DNA of 64,000 nucleotides from CAXOVX01 sp964213345 (GCA_964213345.1 CAXOVX010000055.1:1-64000), one strand, 5' to 3'; numbered from the stretch's first letter, positions 9,497-20,131 are shown. Numbers and translations are program-made. Notes: generated by a model from the letters alone, not told the origin.

Positions 9497-10030
9497 ATGT
9501 CAAGAATAGGTAAGTTGCCGATATCTGTACCGCAGGGAGTTAGTGTGAATGTTACGGGGGGGGTGACTGTTACTGTTGAAGGAAAGAAAGGTAAGTTGTC
9601 CTATACTGTACCACAGGAAATAAAGTTGTTGCATGATGATAGTGTACTAAAAGTTGTCATAGCACAGGATTCAAAGGTTGCTAATGCAATGTGGGGCTTA
9701 TCGAGGAGCTTAATTGCTAATATGGTCAAGGGTGTATCAGAAGGATTTGAAAAGAAACTAGAAATAAATGGCGTGGGATATAAAGCATCTATGAGTGGTA
9801 GGTTATTGATGATGTCTATAGGTTATAGTAATGATGTGGTATATGCAATTCCAGATGATGTAGAAGTAAGATGTGAAAAGCAGGAGGTCGTTATTTCAGG
9901 AGCAGATAAGCAAAAGGTGGGACAAATAGCCGCTGATATCAGAAGTATAAGGCCGCCTGAACCGTATAAAGGCAAGGGGATAAAATATAAAGAAGAGCTT
10001 ATAATACGGAAAAAAGGTAAGAAGAAGTAG
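9497..10030 (+). CDS. rplF: 50S ribosomal protein L6
   Basis: Large-subunit protein that binds 23S rRNA near the factor-binding site. It starts at ATG 9497 (MSRIGKLPI); a TTG three codons upstream is an extension artefact. The C-terminal signature PPEPYKGKGIKY is intact and the 177-residue length is normal. It should follow rpsH within the spc operon, but here it follows tig and precedes rplR only; the rest of the spc genes are missing from both sides. Confidence 0.96.
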   Translation: MSRIGKLPISVPQGVSVNVTGGVTVTVEGKKGKLSYTVPQEIKLLHDDSVLKVVIAQDSKVANAMWGLSRSLIANMVKGVSEGFEKKLEINGVGYKASMSGRLLMMSIGYSNDVVYAIPDDVEVRCEKQEVVISGADKQKVGQIAADIRSIRPPEPYKGKGIKYKEELIIRKKGKKK

Positions 10031-10098
10031 TTGCGTGAAAGATGTGGGGAGTGGTGTCCTCTCTGTAACTAATAAGGATGGTGGTCAGGTAGTACTTT

Positions 10099-10468
10099 AT
10101 GCATAGGATATTGTCATTGTTTCAAAAAAGGGCAAGGAGGGTTAGGGCGAAAATTAAGGAAGTAGCCACTAGTAAATTGAGGCTCACTGTGTTCAAGTCA
10201 AACTCCAATATATATGCACAAGTTATAGATGATTCAAAAGGGTTTACACTGGCTTCAGCTTCCACACTAGATAAGTCTTTTGGTGAGAAGTTTGTGGGTA
10301 AAAATGCTGTAAATATGTATGCTGCCAGTGAGGTAGGTAGGCTTGTGGCTGAAAGAGCTAAGAAGTGCGGAATAAGTGAGGTGGTGTTTGATAGGGGGGG
10401 GCTACCAATATCATGGGTGTGTTAAGGTGCTTGCCGAAGCAGCAAGAGCAGCTGGGCTGAAATTTTAG
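10099..10468 (+). pseudogene. rplR: 50S ribosomal protein L18, +1 shift in a G run
   Basis: The first 98 codons read as L18 (RARRVRAKIKEVA, IYAQVIDDSKGFTLASASTLD). At about 10393-10400 a run of eight G changes the frame, and the open frame stops at 10425. With seven G, translation continues RGGYQYHGCVKVLAEAARA and ends GLKF-TAG at 10466-10468, exactly the conserved L18 C-terminus. L18 binds 5S rRNA and is normally essential, so this is either a homopolymer sequencing error, a polymerase-slippage site, or a recent lesion compensated elsewhere. It is labelled pseudogene only because the frame is broken as given. rpsE does not follow. Confidence 0.85.
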
Positions 10469-10658
10469 TAAAATTTACCGTAAGGCTGTTGTTTTGATGG
10501 TTGACTTTGGTGTTATGGGAGGCAGTTATTTCTGAGTTTGGTGTGTTGTTGGTGTTTGTTCCGGTTGCAGGGGGTATAAAATAGGGGAGAGACTCATTAG
10601 TGTTTTTGAAATCCCCTCTCTGCAGAGGCCTGTGTTGTTCCGAATCCTGTGTGTATCT
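10469..10658. other. Non-coding G/T-rich spacer after rplR
   Basis: Where rpsE would be expected there is 190 bp of G/T-rich sequence with no S5-like reading in any frame. It runs straight into MITE copy C. Confidence 0.6.
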
Positions 10659-10785
10659 AATACCAAGTTCCATTTTTAAATGAGCGCTAGGAGTGCAATG
10701 GTAAGGGCGAGGGAGTGTAGAGTATACATACTGAGCCTGAGTCCTGCAGTGTGGTGACGTGGGCGTTTAAAGTGGAGTTGGTGTG
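10659..10785 (+). repeat. MITE-like dispersed repeat, copy C
   Basis: Begins AATACCAAGTTCCATTTTTAAATGAGC and ends near GTGGAGTTGGTGTGA. It carries the family core AGGAGTGCAATGGTAAGGGCG and GAGCCTGAGTCCTGCAG. The spacer continues to 11142 without a gene; a short direct repeat (ATAAAAGC/AAATAAAAA) lies at about 11090-11115, just before the BT1-like gene. Confidence 0.75.
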
Positions 10786-11142
10786 ATACATTGTGATCCT
10801 GTGCTCCGGATGTTCCTTCCCATCTTTATCAGCCAAGCGAGTTTCGGGAAAAGGTCTATCGTTGAAATGGTTCATTAATGTGTGTGCTTGATTTTGGGTA
10901 GGTAGTAGAGGGAGGTTCTTATGTAAGAAATCAGCGTTGTTGGCATTGCGATCTCTATTCAACCTTAACTTTGGATAAGAAAACTGTTGTAATACCTATA
11001 AAATAGGGCTGATAATACACGGTTTATGAATTTGGCTCTCCAAAAATATAAAATGTTATAAGGGTGAATTGGGGTTTTGAGGCGTTTCGATAAAAGCTGA
11101 TAAAAGCAAATAAAAATAATAATTTTGCTATTTCAATATGTT

Positions 11143-12630
11143 ATGCAAGCTTTATCCAAAGTTGGTGTTATTCAGTATTTTAAATTGAGATACTTATCTA
11201 TTTTGATCATTTATTTTTGCTACGGCTTTTCGACTTTTACTACCATTTCGGCAATTTTTTGGACTAAAAATTTTTTAAATATTTCTGCAATAGAGTTAGT
11301 TCAAATTAATTTTTGGGTGTGCACAATTCCATGGACATTCAAAATAGTCTTTTCTCAGTTTATAGAAAGTGTCAGCATATTTGGAAATAAGAGGAAATCT
11401 TATATAATTATAGGAGCGATTTTTAACGGCGTAGGTAACATCATACTTATTTCGCTTGCCAACGGGTATACTTGGGTGAATGTTGTGGGTCCCATCTATC
11501 ACCAATTGCTTGTATCTGGTGTGCTTATTATGTCCGGATTTCTTATACAAGATTTGGTTGCTAGTACTTTGTGTCTCGAGCTTGTTGAAAATGGACAAAA
11601 TCAGAGTACGTGTAGCACAGAGGTCAAAGATGAAATAGGGAAGGTACAAGTCATAGGTAAGATGAGCTTTATGCTGGGTACATTGTTAGGTACAGCACTG
11701 GGGGGATATGTTGCTGATAGGTATCGATTTTCAGATATTGTATGGTTTACCATTTTTATACCATTATGTAGCGCCATCTCTGTATTTCGATTGAATGTAA
11801 AATTACGAGATCATGAAAGCTGTTATAGTAGCCAAATAACTTTGGTGGGAGTAATACTGATTTTAAGCAGTATTTTATCTGAATTTATAAAATTTCCGTA
11901 TAACCAGGAAATAACCTTTTTGGTAAATCTATTATTCATATCGTTGTTGCTTAAATTGGTGTGCACAAATACCAGAAAGGTAGATTTGAGGGAAATTATA
12001 TTAATTGGAATTATGATTTTTGCTTTTAGGTTAGATCCGCCATTGGGGGCGGGCATAAAATGGTGGCAAATAGATGTATTAAAGTTTGACCCTGAATTTT
12101 TCGGTTTACTCAGACAAGTTGGATACTTGCTAGGATTTGTGAGTATGTGGATTTTTTCTAGTTATTTGATCAAAAAAGACATTGCCTCTGTTGTTACAGT
12201 GTTGGCTATTATTAACGCAATATTAATATTGCCACACCTGGGTATGGCGTACGGATTACATGAATGGACTGAAGCGTATATTGGATTTGGGGCAAGAACA
12301 ATTGCTTTAATTGACCCTATAATTGAGAGTCCAGCTACGAGTTTGATGATGGTACCAATTTCCGCATTATCAGCTTATTACGCACCAAATTCTAATAGAG
12401 CAACGTGGTTTGCGCTTACTGCATGCTGGTTAAATTTGGCAACATCTGGAGCAACTTTGATCAGTAAATACCTGAATAAAATTTTTGTAATAGAGAGGGG
12501 GCAGTACACCGAAATTCCTCACCTTATCATGGCAAAAATACTCATAGGCTTTTTTTTGCCCATAGTGGTAGTTTTTATATGTAACAAATTTAGAAAATTC
12601 TTAAATAATTATCATGAAAGTACCTCCTAA
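11143..12630 (+). CDS. BT1/folate-biopterin-type MFS transporter
   Basis: About 495 residues with around twelve hydrophobic segments. The early region has IPWTFKIVFSQFIESVSIFGNKRKSYI, which fits the PW-x2-K ... G-x-RR/K-x-Y pattern of the BT1 family (PF03092) and its rickettsial relatives. Known members move folate or biopterin, but distant bacterial homologues are uncharacterised, so the substrate is open. ATG 11143 is preferred to the TTG at 11125. The gene is intact, unlike the nearby ampG, and stands alone between MITE copy C and an IS982 remnant. Confidence 0.75.
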   Translation: MQALSKVGVIQYFKLRYLSILIIYFCYGFSTFTTISAIFWTKNFLNISAIELVQINFWVCTIPWTFKIVFSQFIESVSIFGNKRKSYIIIGAIFNGVGNIILISLANGYTWVNVVGPIYHQLLVSGVLIMSGFLIQDLVASTLCLELVENGQNQSTCSTEVKDEIGKVQVIGKMSFMLGTLLGTALGGYVADRYRFSDIVWFTIFIPLCSAISVFRLNVKLRDHESCYSSQITLVGVILILSSILSEFIKFPYNQEITFLVNLLFISLLLKLVCTNTRKVDLREIILIGIMIFAFRLDPPLGAGIKWWQIDVLKFDPEFFGLLRQVGYLLGFVSMWIFSSYLIKKDIASVVTVLAIINAILILPHLGMAYGLHEWTEAYIGFGARTIALIDPIIESPATSLMMVPISALSAYYAPNSNRATWFALTACWLNLATSGATLISKYLNKIFVIERGQYTEIPHLIMAKILIGFFLPIVVVFICNKFRKFLNNYHESTS

Positions 12631-12794
12631 TAGGGGTAGATGCTCCTTTTTTTGCACCAGTACTTATAGTCAACCAGCTTGCGTTTTTTGTAAAACCGCC
12701 AAACATGCATTGGAGGGAAGAAGCATATAGTATTATAACTCTCCAAAGATTTTCTTATTCGATTGCCTGCGTCAACGTTTGAGGATATCTGTTC

Positions 12795-13763
12795 AACCCG
12801 GAGTAAGGCTAAGGAATGGATAATATAATGCGATAAGATGGAGATATGATATCTGTTTAAAGGAGCCGATAAAGCCTAACAAAGAGGAATCATATGGAAA
12901 TAGATTTTACAGGAATATATTGTTATGTCGATGATTTTTGCAAAGGATTTATAATTTGGTTGGAAATACATTTATAAAAGGCAAGGACAAGGAAAGGCAA
13001 GAGGAGTAGGAAGTGCAATATGATCCTTAGTGAGATAGTGACTATAATATTAGGCTACCAAGAGAGTAAGTTTAGTTGTTTTATGTGTATGTAAAACACC
13101 GGAGAGATTTCAAAGATTTATTGTTGTATGATAGGTTTGTAGCCGTATTGAAGCGTATTTTGCCTATATTATGTTGCTTATTGCAATGCATTACTGGAGA
13201 GGTCACGGTATCCAATTTGTGGGCTCTACACCCCTTGAGACATGTAAGGCTCTACGGCACTAGACATAAGGTTTTCGTGGAATTGCTGCAAAAAGTAAAA
13301 CAAGCACCGGTTGGTTTTATGGCCTGAAATTACACACAATTTTCAATGATAAAAGCGAATTTTTTTCCATCAGAATTACACATGGTAATGTTGACGACAG
13401 AAAGCCAGTCTTGACCATGGTAAAGGGTATGTGGGGAAAATTATTTGGCGATAAATGATATATCTCATAAGAATTAGCAACACAGCTATTGAATCAAGAC
13501 TTGTTGCTTTTTACTAGGCTTGAGAAGAACATGAAAAATAAATTATTACTCCTCCAAGATAAATTTTTGCTCTATAAACGCAATATTATTGAAACTATTT
13601 TTGGCAAACTCAAGCAATTTCAAAGACTATGGCACTCTACTTTCAGATCCGTAGAAAATGCTTTTTGTAATCTTATGGCTTGTTTGATTCCATACCAATT
13701 ATCACCCTATAAACCCACTATCTCTACCACTATTATCTTGTAATATTATCCTTACTTCGGGTT
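12795..13763 (+). mobile_element. IS982-family element, copy a1, decayed
   Basis: Terminal inverted repeats AACCCGGAGTAAGG (12795) and CCTTACTTCGGGTT (ending 13763) bound a 969-bp element. The transposase starts at 12894 (MEIDFTGIYCYVDDFCKGF) and reads in fragments: SEIVTIILGYQESKF, then VDSTPLETCKALRHKVF, then GWFYGLKLHTIF and HGNVDDRKP, and a long tail beginning MKNKLLLLQDKFLLYKR. These are the DDE-transposase landmarks of IS982. Multiple stops and frameshifts make it inactive. Spacer 12631-12794 before it has no gene. Confidence 0.85.
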
Positions 13764-13875
13764 GTTAAGGAGCGTGGATATGCGAAAAAAGGGCAAGAAA
13801 TATACGACTTATCTCAGGTAGAAGATTATTCCGAAGGAGAACTTTGTAGCTAGATTATAGCAGCAATGTACTACA
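13764..13875 (+). mobile_element. IS630-family transposase fragment
   Basis: Directly after the a1 inverted repeat, the frame VKERGYAKKGQEIYDLSQVEDYSEGELCS reads on. The same segment (KERGYAKKGQEI) occurs at 32.2-32.4 kb on the minus strand, where it is followed by IS630-type DNASF. Only about 110 bp remain here, cut on both sides by IS982-type ends. Confidence 0.65.
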
Positions 13876-14809
13876 AACCCAACTATGGATTAGAACAGAA
13901 AAAGAGATAGAAGGTTTGGAAGATTTGAGGTATGCACAAAGAGAAGATAGAATATGTACTAGAGCATTCCAAACGGGGCAATGTCTGGTATGTTCAAGCT
14001 CGAATTGGCCCTTGAGTACTGCAAAAACGGTTTCTACGATTGAGTGCTTTCGAAGTAAATTCTTTTCAAAAAGGGTATTAGCACATTTTTCATGCCCTTT
14101 TTTATCCCCGTAACTAATTTAAGGTCCTCTACTGTATAAAATTCTTCAAAGAGCTTCTTTTTTATGTACCCTGTATCCCCAACAACAAGCCAGTGAGGCG
14201 TTTTTGTGATGGATGAAGCCGGCACTCCATTGCCAGGCGTCAATTTAATACCTTGAATCTCGCCTATTTCATTAATCACAACGTGTAATTTTAATCCAAG
14301 AAACCAGCCCTTACTGGGTTTATCTAGCTTTGCACAGTATTTCGCGTAATTCTTTTCGGATGACAAACGGCTATGGATGTTGAATCTATGTAGGATAGCA
14401 CACTGTTTTTCGCCTGATTACAATACCATTCAAGTATTCTTCTTCTTTTTAGTGTTAAAAATCTCTCATATGAAGGCAAAGTAGAAAAATCTATTTGAAG
14501 TTTCTACATGGAGATTGTTGCTAAAGCAGCTCAATTGTCATAACCTCAGATAGCCATATCTCTAGCGTTCTAGTCGGATTTCGATGCTCTTCGTCTGCTA
14601 ACAATTTGTTCTTTAGCCATGCATCTATCGCTTTACAAAAATCGTCAACAAAAATGAATAGTTCTGATTTTTGTTGATGATTAATATCTCTTTTCATGCA
14701 AATACCTTATGTTGTCGTATCTTGTAAAAATCTTATATAAAATATCCAAAATATCTGCTGCCTCAACTCAATAGCATATCTTACCTCCCTCTAATCCATA
14801 GTTGAGGTT
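13876..14809 (-). mobile_element. IS982-family element, second type, copy b1, decayed
   Basis: Inverted ends near ACTATGGATTAGA (13882) and TCTAATCCATAGTTGAGGTT (to 14809). On the minus strand the transposase N-terminus reads MKRDINHQQKSELFIFVDDFCKAIDAWL (from about 14698) and the C-terminal half is open at 14034-14366 (SKGWFLGLKLHVVINEIGEI, GDTGYIKKKLFEE, LVTGIKKGMKN). It is distinct in sequence from copies a1-a3. Internal deletions and stops separate the two parts, so it is inactive. Confidence 0.8.
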
Positions 14810-14847
14810 TGTAATAGCAAATATCAGAGAATTTACATGAGTGGATT

Positions 14848-15219
14848 TTAAGATTCCCAGGAGATAATCACGTAGGCTATTACCAACGGATAGTCATCGC
14901 TGATGGAAACATGAGCTTTACACCTCACCTGAATTAAAGTTTTTTCGCTAAAATAGGGTTTTCCCGTAGAATCTTTCAATATTTCTATATTTTGAAAGCC
15001 TATAGAGCTCCCTATTCCCGTACCCATGGCCTTTGCGTATGCTTCTTTTGCAGCGTATCGCTTAGCAACATAAGATACAAAAAGCCTCCTGTGGGCTAGA
15101 GGTGCTTGTGCTAATTCTATTTCCGTTAAAATTCTTTTTATAAACACACTACCAAAGCGTAAATATATTCTTTCAACGCGTTCTATGTTAACTATATCGC
15201 ATCCTATTCCATATATCAT
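14848..15219 (-). CDS. acpS: Holo-[acyl-carrier-protein] synthase
   Basis: Transfers 4'-phosphopantetheine from CoA to a serine of acyl carrier protein, activating fatty acid synthesis. The 123-residue protein opens MIYGIGCDIVNIERVER, which holds the Mg-binding Asp, and has FAKRYAAKEAYAKAMGTG-like conservation (KRYAAKEAYAKAMGTGIG, about 53-70). The end VSISDDYPLVIAYVI is typical. It begins 6 bp after the aspS stop, so the two are co-transcribed. Confidence 0.95.
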   Translation of the reverse strand: MIYGIGCDIVNIERVERIYLRFGSVFIKRILTEIELAQAPLAHRRLFVSYVAKRYAAKEAYAKAMGTGIGSSIGFQNIEILKDSTGKPYFSEKTLIQVRCKAHVSISDDYPLVIAYVIISWES

Positions 15220-15225
15220 AATGTT

Positions 15226-17058
15226 CTACCTAGGAGGGTTAACTATGTGTATATGAAGCTCTTTGAGATGTCTATCTGATACTGCTGTAGGGGCATTCAT
15301 CATTAAGTCTTGTCCTTTTTGATTCAGTGGAAAGGCTATTACTTCACGTATATTAGGTTCATTTGCAAGTAGCATCACAATTCTGTCTACACCAGGTGCA
15401 ATACCGCCATGTGGTGGTGCTCCATATTTAAAGGCCTTTATCATAGCACCGAATCTCTCATCCACTACATCTTTTGGGTACCCTGCTAACTCGAAAGCCT
15501 TATACATAAGCTCTGGATGATGGTTACGTATTGCTCCGCTTGATAACTCGATTCCATTACATACTATGTCATATTGATACGCAATAATTGCAAGCTGCTT
15601 TTCTATGGTATCAGCTGCTTCTAAACCCTTCATTCCACCTTGTGGCATTGAAAATGGGTTATGCGAAAAATCAATCTTGCTTTCATCTTCATTCCATTCA
15701 TAAAACGGAAAATCTACTATCCAACACATTCTGTAACTATTTTTTTCTATCAGATCTAGCTCTTCACCTAATTTTTGCCGCACCCTACCCGCAATCTTGA
15801 CAGCTGCATTTTCCTGCTCGCACACAAAAAATATGGCACCATTTTTTATACCAGAAGCTGTCTTGATAGCTTCTAGTTCCATTAATGTAAGTAATTTTGC
15901 TATTGGGCCTTTTGCAGTGCCATCTTGTGAAAATGTAATGTATGCCAGCCCTTTTGCAGACAACTCAGTTTGTGCAAATGTAATCATGCCATCAAAAAAA
16001 CTTCTAGACTTATCAGCAATGAGAGGTGCGGGTATTGCGCGTATTACGGCATTTTGCTTGATAGCTTCTCTAAATATTGTAAAATTTGAATCTCTGAAGA
16101 TATTTGTAACGTCACATATCACTAGTGGATTACGCAAATCTGGCTTATCGGTGCCATATTGCAGCATTGCATCCTTATAGGTAATGCGAGGAAATGGCAT
16201 GGCAGTAATGCTATGGTTGGAAAAAGTGTCAAATGTGCCGTGCATTACTGGTTCTATCGTAGAAAATACATCTTCTTGTGTAACAAATGACATTTCTATA
16301 TCTAGTTGATAAAATTCACCAGGAGCTCTGTCTGCCCTAGCATCCTCGTCACGAAAGCACGGCGCAATTTGGAAATAACGGTCGAATCCTGCGACCATCA
16401 ACAGTTGCTTAAATTGCTGTGGTGCTTGTGGAAGTGCGTAGAATTTTCCGGGATGCAGTCTACTTGGTACTAAAAAATCTCTTGCACCTTCTGGTGAACT
16501 TGCAGTAAGTATTGGAGTTTGAAATTCGCTAAAACCTAATTCATGCATTCTAGTACGTATATAAGATATCACTTTATTACGCAACATGATGTTATTGTGC
16601 AGAGTTTCACGCCTTAAGTCTAAAAACCTGTATTCAAGGCGAATTTCTTCTGGAAAATTTTGATCGCTATTCACCGTTAATGGTAACACTCCTGCAACTG
16701 ATTCTATTGTATAATTTTCTATGATGACTTCTATCTCACCTGTATAAATATGTTTATTAACGGTATCGGGCGTTCGTGCTATAACAATTCCCGTGATAGA
16801 AATGACACTTTCATAGCTAACACTGCTAAGTATCTCGTATTGTTCTGATGATATTTTGAGTAGCCTTGCTTCTTGGTTAGAACTTACAAGTTGAGTAATG
16901 CCATAGTGATCTCTGAGATCTATAAAAAAAACACCACCATGATCTCTTTTTCTATGAACCCACCCTGCCAATTTTACTTGTTGTCCCACATGTGCAATGC
17001 TAAGTTCGCCACAGTTATGTGTTCTGTACGCAGGCATTTTGTTTATCAATTTTTCCAT
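15226..17058 (-). CDS. aspS: Aspartyl-tRNA synthetase (class II)
   Basis: Charges tRNA-Asp, and perhaps tRNA-Asn if non-discriminating as in many Alphaproteobacteria. The 610 residues comprise the N-terminal OB anticodon-binding fold (VKLAGWVHRKRDHGGVFFIDLRD), the class II core with motif 2 FRDEDARADR (about 227-236) and the bacterial GAD insertion, and motif 3 GGIAPGVDRIVMLL near the C-terminus. It is intact. It is followed by acpS; upstream is a spacer with no gene up to ampG on the other strand. Confidence 0.96.
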   Translation of the reverse strand: MEKLINKMPAYRTHNCGELSIAHVGQQVKLAGWVHRKRDHGGVFFIDLRDHYGITQLVSSNQEARLLKISSEQYEILSSVSYESVISITGIVIARTPDTVNKHIYTGEIEVIIENYTIESVAGVLPLTVNSDQNFPEEIRLEYRFLDLRRETLHNNIMLRNKVISYIRTRMHELGFSEFQTPILTASSPEGARDFLVPSRLHPGKFYALPQAPQQFKQLLMVAGFDRYFQIAPCFRDEDARADRAPGEFYQLDIEMSFVTQEDVFSTIEPVMHGTFDTFSNHSITAMPFPRITYKDAMLQYGTDKPDLRNPLVICDVTNIFRDSNFTIFREAIKQNAVIRAIPAPLIADKSRSFFDGMITFAQTELSAKGLAYITFSQDGTAKGPIAKLLTLMELEAIKTASGIKNGAIFFVCEQENAAVKIAGRVRQKLGEELDLIEKNSYRMCWIVDFPFYEWNEDESKIDFSHNPFSMPQGGMKGLEAADTIEKQLAIIAYQYDIVCNGIELSSGAIRNHHPELMYKAFELAGYPKDVVDERFGAMIKAFKYGAPPHGGIAPGVDRIVMLLANEPNIREVIAFPLNQKGQDLMMNAPTAVSDRHLKELHIHIVNPPR

Positions 17059-17230
17059 TTATCACGTTCTAAATTAATATAATAACAATTTGTATCTAAA
17101 TTAAATGCATAGCAGTGATACTTTTATAAAGCAAAAAATAAATCAGACAAGTATAGTGCCAGGTACATAATTCAGCATAAGTGTAGTATACAGAGGGGCA
17201 AGGGTGTTTACCAGGATAAAAGAACATGGC

Positions 17231-18538
17231 ATGATTTTTTTTCACTTATATGTTCAACCAAGAATTCTCATAATATTCTTTTTAGGGGTAATAAGTGGCA
17301 TTCCACTGGCTTTAACTTCTTCCACCTTATCTGTGATGTTGGTGGAAAAGGGATTAAGTGTGGCTTTTCTGTTTTTGCATTAACATCTTTGCCGTATTCT
17401 ATGAAGTACCTATGGGCTCCGTTGCTTGATTATTATTCGATTCCATACCTCGATGCTATTTTAGGAAAAAGAAACAGTTGGCTACCAGTAGTGCAAATTT
17501 TTTTATCCTTGGCAGTAATTGGCGTAGGGATGCTAGATCCTATAAAGAATATGCAATTTCTTATTGTTTTGTGTGTTATCGCTACTTTTTTGTCTGCTAC
17601 GCGAGATACATTGATTGATGCATTTAGAGTGGGGTGGATACCAAGTAACCAGCAAGGAGTTGCGAGTACGGCTGCCATATCTGGTTATCGTTTTGGGATG
17701 TTAATGTCTGGAGCTGGAGCCCTATACATAGCCACTTATACCTCGTGGAGTAGCACATACATGATATTTGTAAGTGTGATAGCGAGTACGATTCCTGTCA
17801 AGGCGTTTGTAGTATGGGTGCAGGAATGTGTCGTAAAAAATAATCGCGCTAAATTAACACAAAGTATTGACTTGGCTCTTCCTGAAAAGGCTAAATACTC
17901 CCTTATTGCTGCGTTTATCAATCCATTTCAAGAATTTTGTAAACGCACAACATGGATACCCATTGTTCTCTTGATAATCTGCTATAAGCTGAGTGATGCT
18001 TATTTAGCCAATGTCACGAATCCATTCTTAGTACAAACCGGGTTTACAAAAATAGAAATAGCCAATATTATAAAAATGTACGGTACTGTAGCCACATTTA
18101 TAGGAATGTTTTTAGGTGGGTACATACTTACCCGACTAAGCTTTAAAACAAGCATATTAGGGGGTATTGGTGCAGACTTTCTCTAATTTGGGATTTATAT
18201 TGCAATACTACGCTGGACATAATACAGGAGTGTTAATGGTGGTAAATAGTCTGGAGAGTATTTGCAGTGGTGCGAGCGCTACAATATTGGTTGCCTACAT
18301 CAGCTCTTTGTGCAATGACAAATTTGTTGCTACTCAGTATGCTACTATGGCTTCGCTGGCTTCTATAGGATGCAGTCTATTTTCCAGCACTACAGGACAA
18401 TTGGCGTTAAGTGTTGGATGGGTAAATTTCTTTGTATTTTCTGCTTTGCTTTCTTTGCCAGCTCTAATATGCTTACACTACATAGATAGGAAAGCTGCAT
18501 CTTCTTTTATTGATAATGCTAAAACTAGCCTGATTTAA
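17231..18538 (+). pseudogene. ampG: AmpG-type muropeptide MFS permease, two frameshifts
   Basis: AmpG imports anhydro-muropeptides for peptidoglycan recycling. The N-terminus reads from ATG 17231 (YVQPRILIIFFLGVISGIPLAL) and breaks near 17375, where adding one T to a five-T run joins it to FALTSLPYSMKYLWAPLLD. A second shift at about 18158-18162 is a GGGGG run: with four G the frame gives ILGVLVQTFSNLGF and runs on to 18538. All other transmembrane segments are present. Either this is early decay or both are homopolymer errors, as with rplR. It ends 24 bp before pepA. Spacer 17059-17230 shows no gene. Confidence 0.8.
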
Positions 18539-18561
18539 CCATTTATTAACTGAGAGTTATC

Positions 18562-20064
18562 ATGCAAACTACATTCTCTAATATGCCAGTTCACCCAAAT
18601 TCTAAGGCAGGTGTCTTTTTTGTAAACAATCAACTTGCACTTCCTCCTCTGCTCAAGGCTATTAGTAATGGTATCGTGGAGAAAGTAATAGAGAACAGGG
18701 GTGATTTTAAAGGAAAAATAAAGCAAATTATAGCGATTAATCTCCCATTTCCTGCAGGTGTAGAGATAGTAATTTTGGTAGGTACGGGGGAAAATTACAA
18801 AGATGGTGGTAGCACCTGTGATGCTTTGCGGAATATAGGTGCTGACATGGTGAACAGACTTAATGCCATGAAAATTTCTCACGCAGATGTGTATGTTGAA
18901 GATATAGGTACTGGTGGTTGTAGTACTGCTTGTATTGCTTTGGGAGCTAAATTACGTAATTACATTTTTAACAAATATTATACTGTGAATTTCGAAGAGC
19001 ACGTTCTGACACTGAATTCACTGAATTTTTACTCATCAGACTATCAAGCAGCGATGCAAGAATTTAAGCGTTTAGAAGTAGTAGCAGATAGTACATTAAT
19101 GGCTAGAGATTTGGTGAGTGAGCCTTCTAATGTAATATATCCCGACTCCTTCGCTAAAATATGTCAAGAATTAAGTGATTTCGGTCTTAAGGTTGAAGTC
19201 CTAATGCCTGATGAAATGAAAAAATTGGGTATGGGAGCACTTTTAGGGGTTGCGCAAGGGAGTGCAAACTCACCACGTTTAGTAATACTGGAATGGTATG
19301 GTGCTAAAGATGATAAAGAAGCCCAAACTCTAGCTTTTGTTGGTAAGGGAGTAACATTTGATAGTGGAGGTATAAACATAAAAACCCATCCTTCCATCTC
19401 CGATATGAAAGATGATATGGGAGGTGCTGCAGTGGTTGTTGGGCTAATGAAGGCTTTAGCAAGGCGTCACGCAAAAGTCAATGCAATAGGGATCTTGGCT
19501 TTGGTAGAAAATATGCCTTCAGGTACTGCTCAGCGTCCTGGTGATGTCGTAAAATCAATGTCTGAACAAACGATAGAGATTGATAATACGGATGCAGAAG
19601 GAAGGCTAATACTTGTAGATGCTATGTGGTATGTACAGACAAGGTACCAACCAGCGATTTTAGTAGATGTAGCAACTTTGACTGGTGCTGTTGTAGTAGC
19701 CTTAGGTGATATATATGCAGGTCTCTTTTCTAATAATAATGAGTTAGCAGAACAATTACTTAAGGCTGGAGAGACTACTGGAGAGTTGGTCTGGAGATTT
19801 CCCCTCAATGAGCAATATGATAAGCAGATGGACTCTGATATAGCTGATGTAAAAAATGCTGGACAAGCTAATAGAGGAGGAGGAGCAATCACTGCTGCTC
19901 AATTTTTACAAAGATTCATTAAAGATAAAAAACATTGTCGGTGGGCACATATTGATATAGCAGGTGTTTGCTGGATAAAAACTGGAACAAACCTTGCACC
20001 CAAGGGAGCAACTGGATTTGGTGTTAGATTACTAGAGCAGTTTGTACACGATAATTATGAATAA
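18562..20064 (+). CDS. pepA: Leucyl aminopeptidase (M17)
   Basis: Cytosolic hexameric two-metal exopeptidase that removes N-terminal residues from peptides, useful to an organism importing host peptides. The M17 core is clear: VGKGVTFDSGGINIK and DMKDDMGGAA supply metal ligands and the catalytic Lys, and NTDAEGRLILVDAM (about residues 340-353) is the PROSITE signature with further ligands and the catalytic Arg. The 500-residue length is standard. It starts at ATG 18562, probably in one unit with ampG. Confidence 0.96.
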   Translation: MQTTFSNMPVHPNSKAGVFFVNNQLALPPLLKAISNGIVEKVIENRGDFKGKIKQIIAINLPFPAGVEIVILVGTGENYKDGGSTCDALRNIGADMVNRLNAMKISHADVYVEDIGTGGCSTACIALGAKLRNYIFNKYYTVNFEEHVLTLNSLNFYSSDYQAAMQEFKRLEVVADSTLMARDLVSEPSNVIYPDSFAKICQELSDFGLKVEVLMPDEMKKLGMGALLGVAQGSANSPRLVILEWYGAKDDKEAQTLAFVGKGVTFDSGGINIKTHPSISDMKDDMGGAAVVVGLMKALARRHAKVNAIGILALVENMPSGTAQRPGDVVKSMSEQTIEIDNTDAEGRLILVDAMWYVQTRYQPAILVDVATLTGAVVVALGDIYAGLFSNNNELAEQLLKAGETTGELVWRFPLNEQYDKQMDSDIADVKNAGQANRGGGAITAAQFLQRFIKDKKHCRWAHIDIAGVCWIKTGTNLAPKGATGFGVRLLEQFVHDNYE

Positions 20065-20131
20065 GCTCTACTTTTTTTGCGAATTTTGGCGTCATTCTAG
20101 TGCTTGGTACATTCCTGATTACTACATTTCG

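Noticed and set aside
10469..10658. A decayed rpsE after rplR
   Set aside because: No S5 motif in any of three forward frames, so the spacer cannot be called an rpsE remnant.
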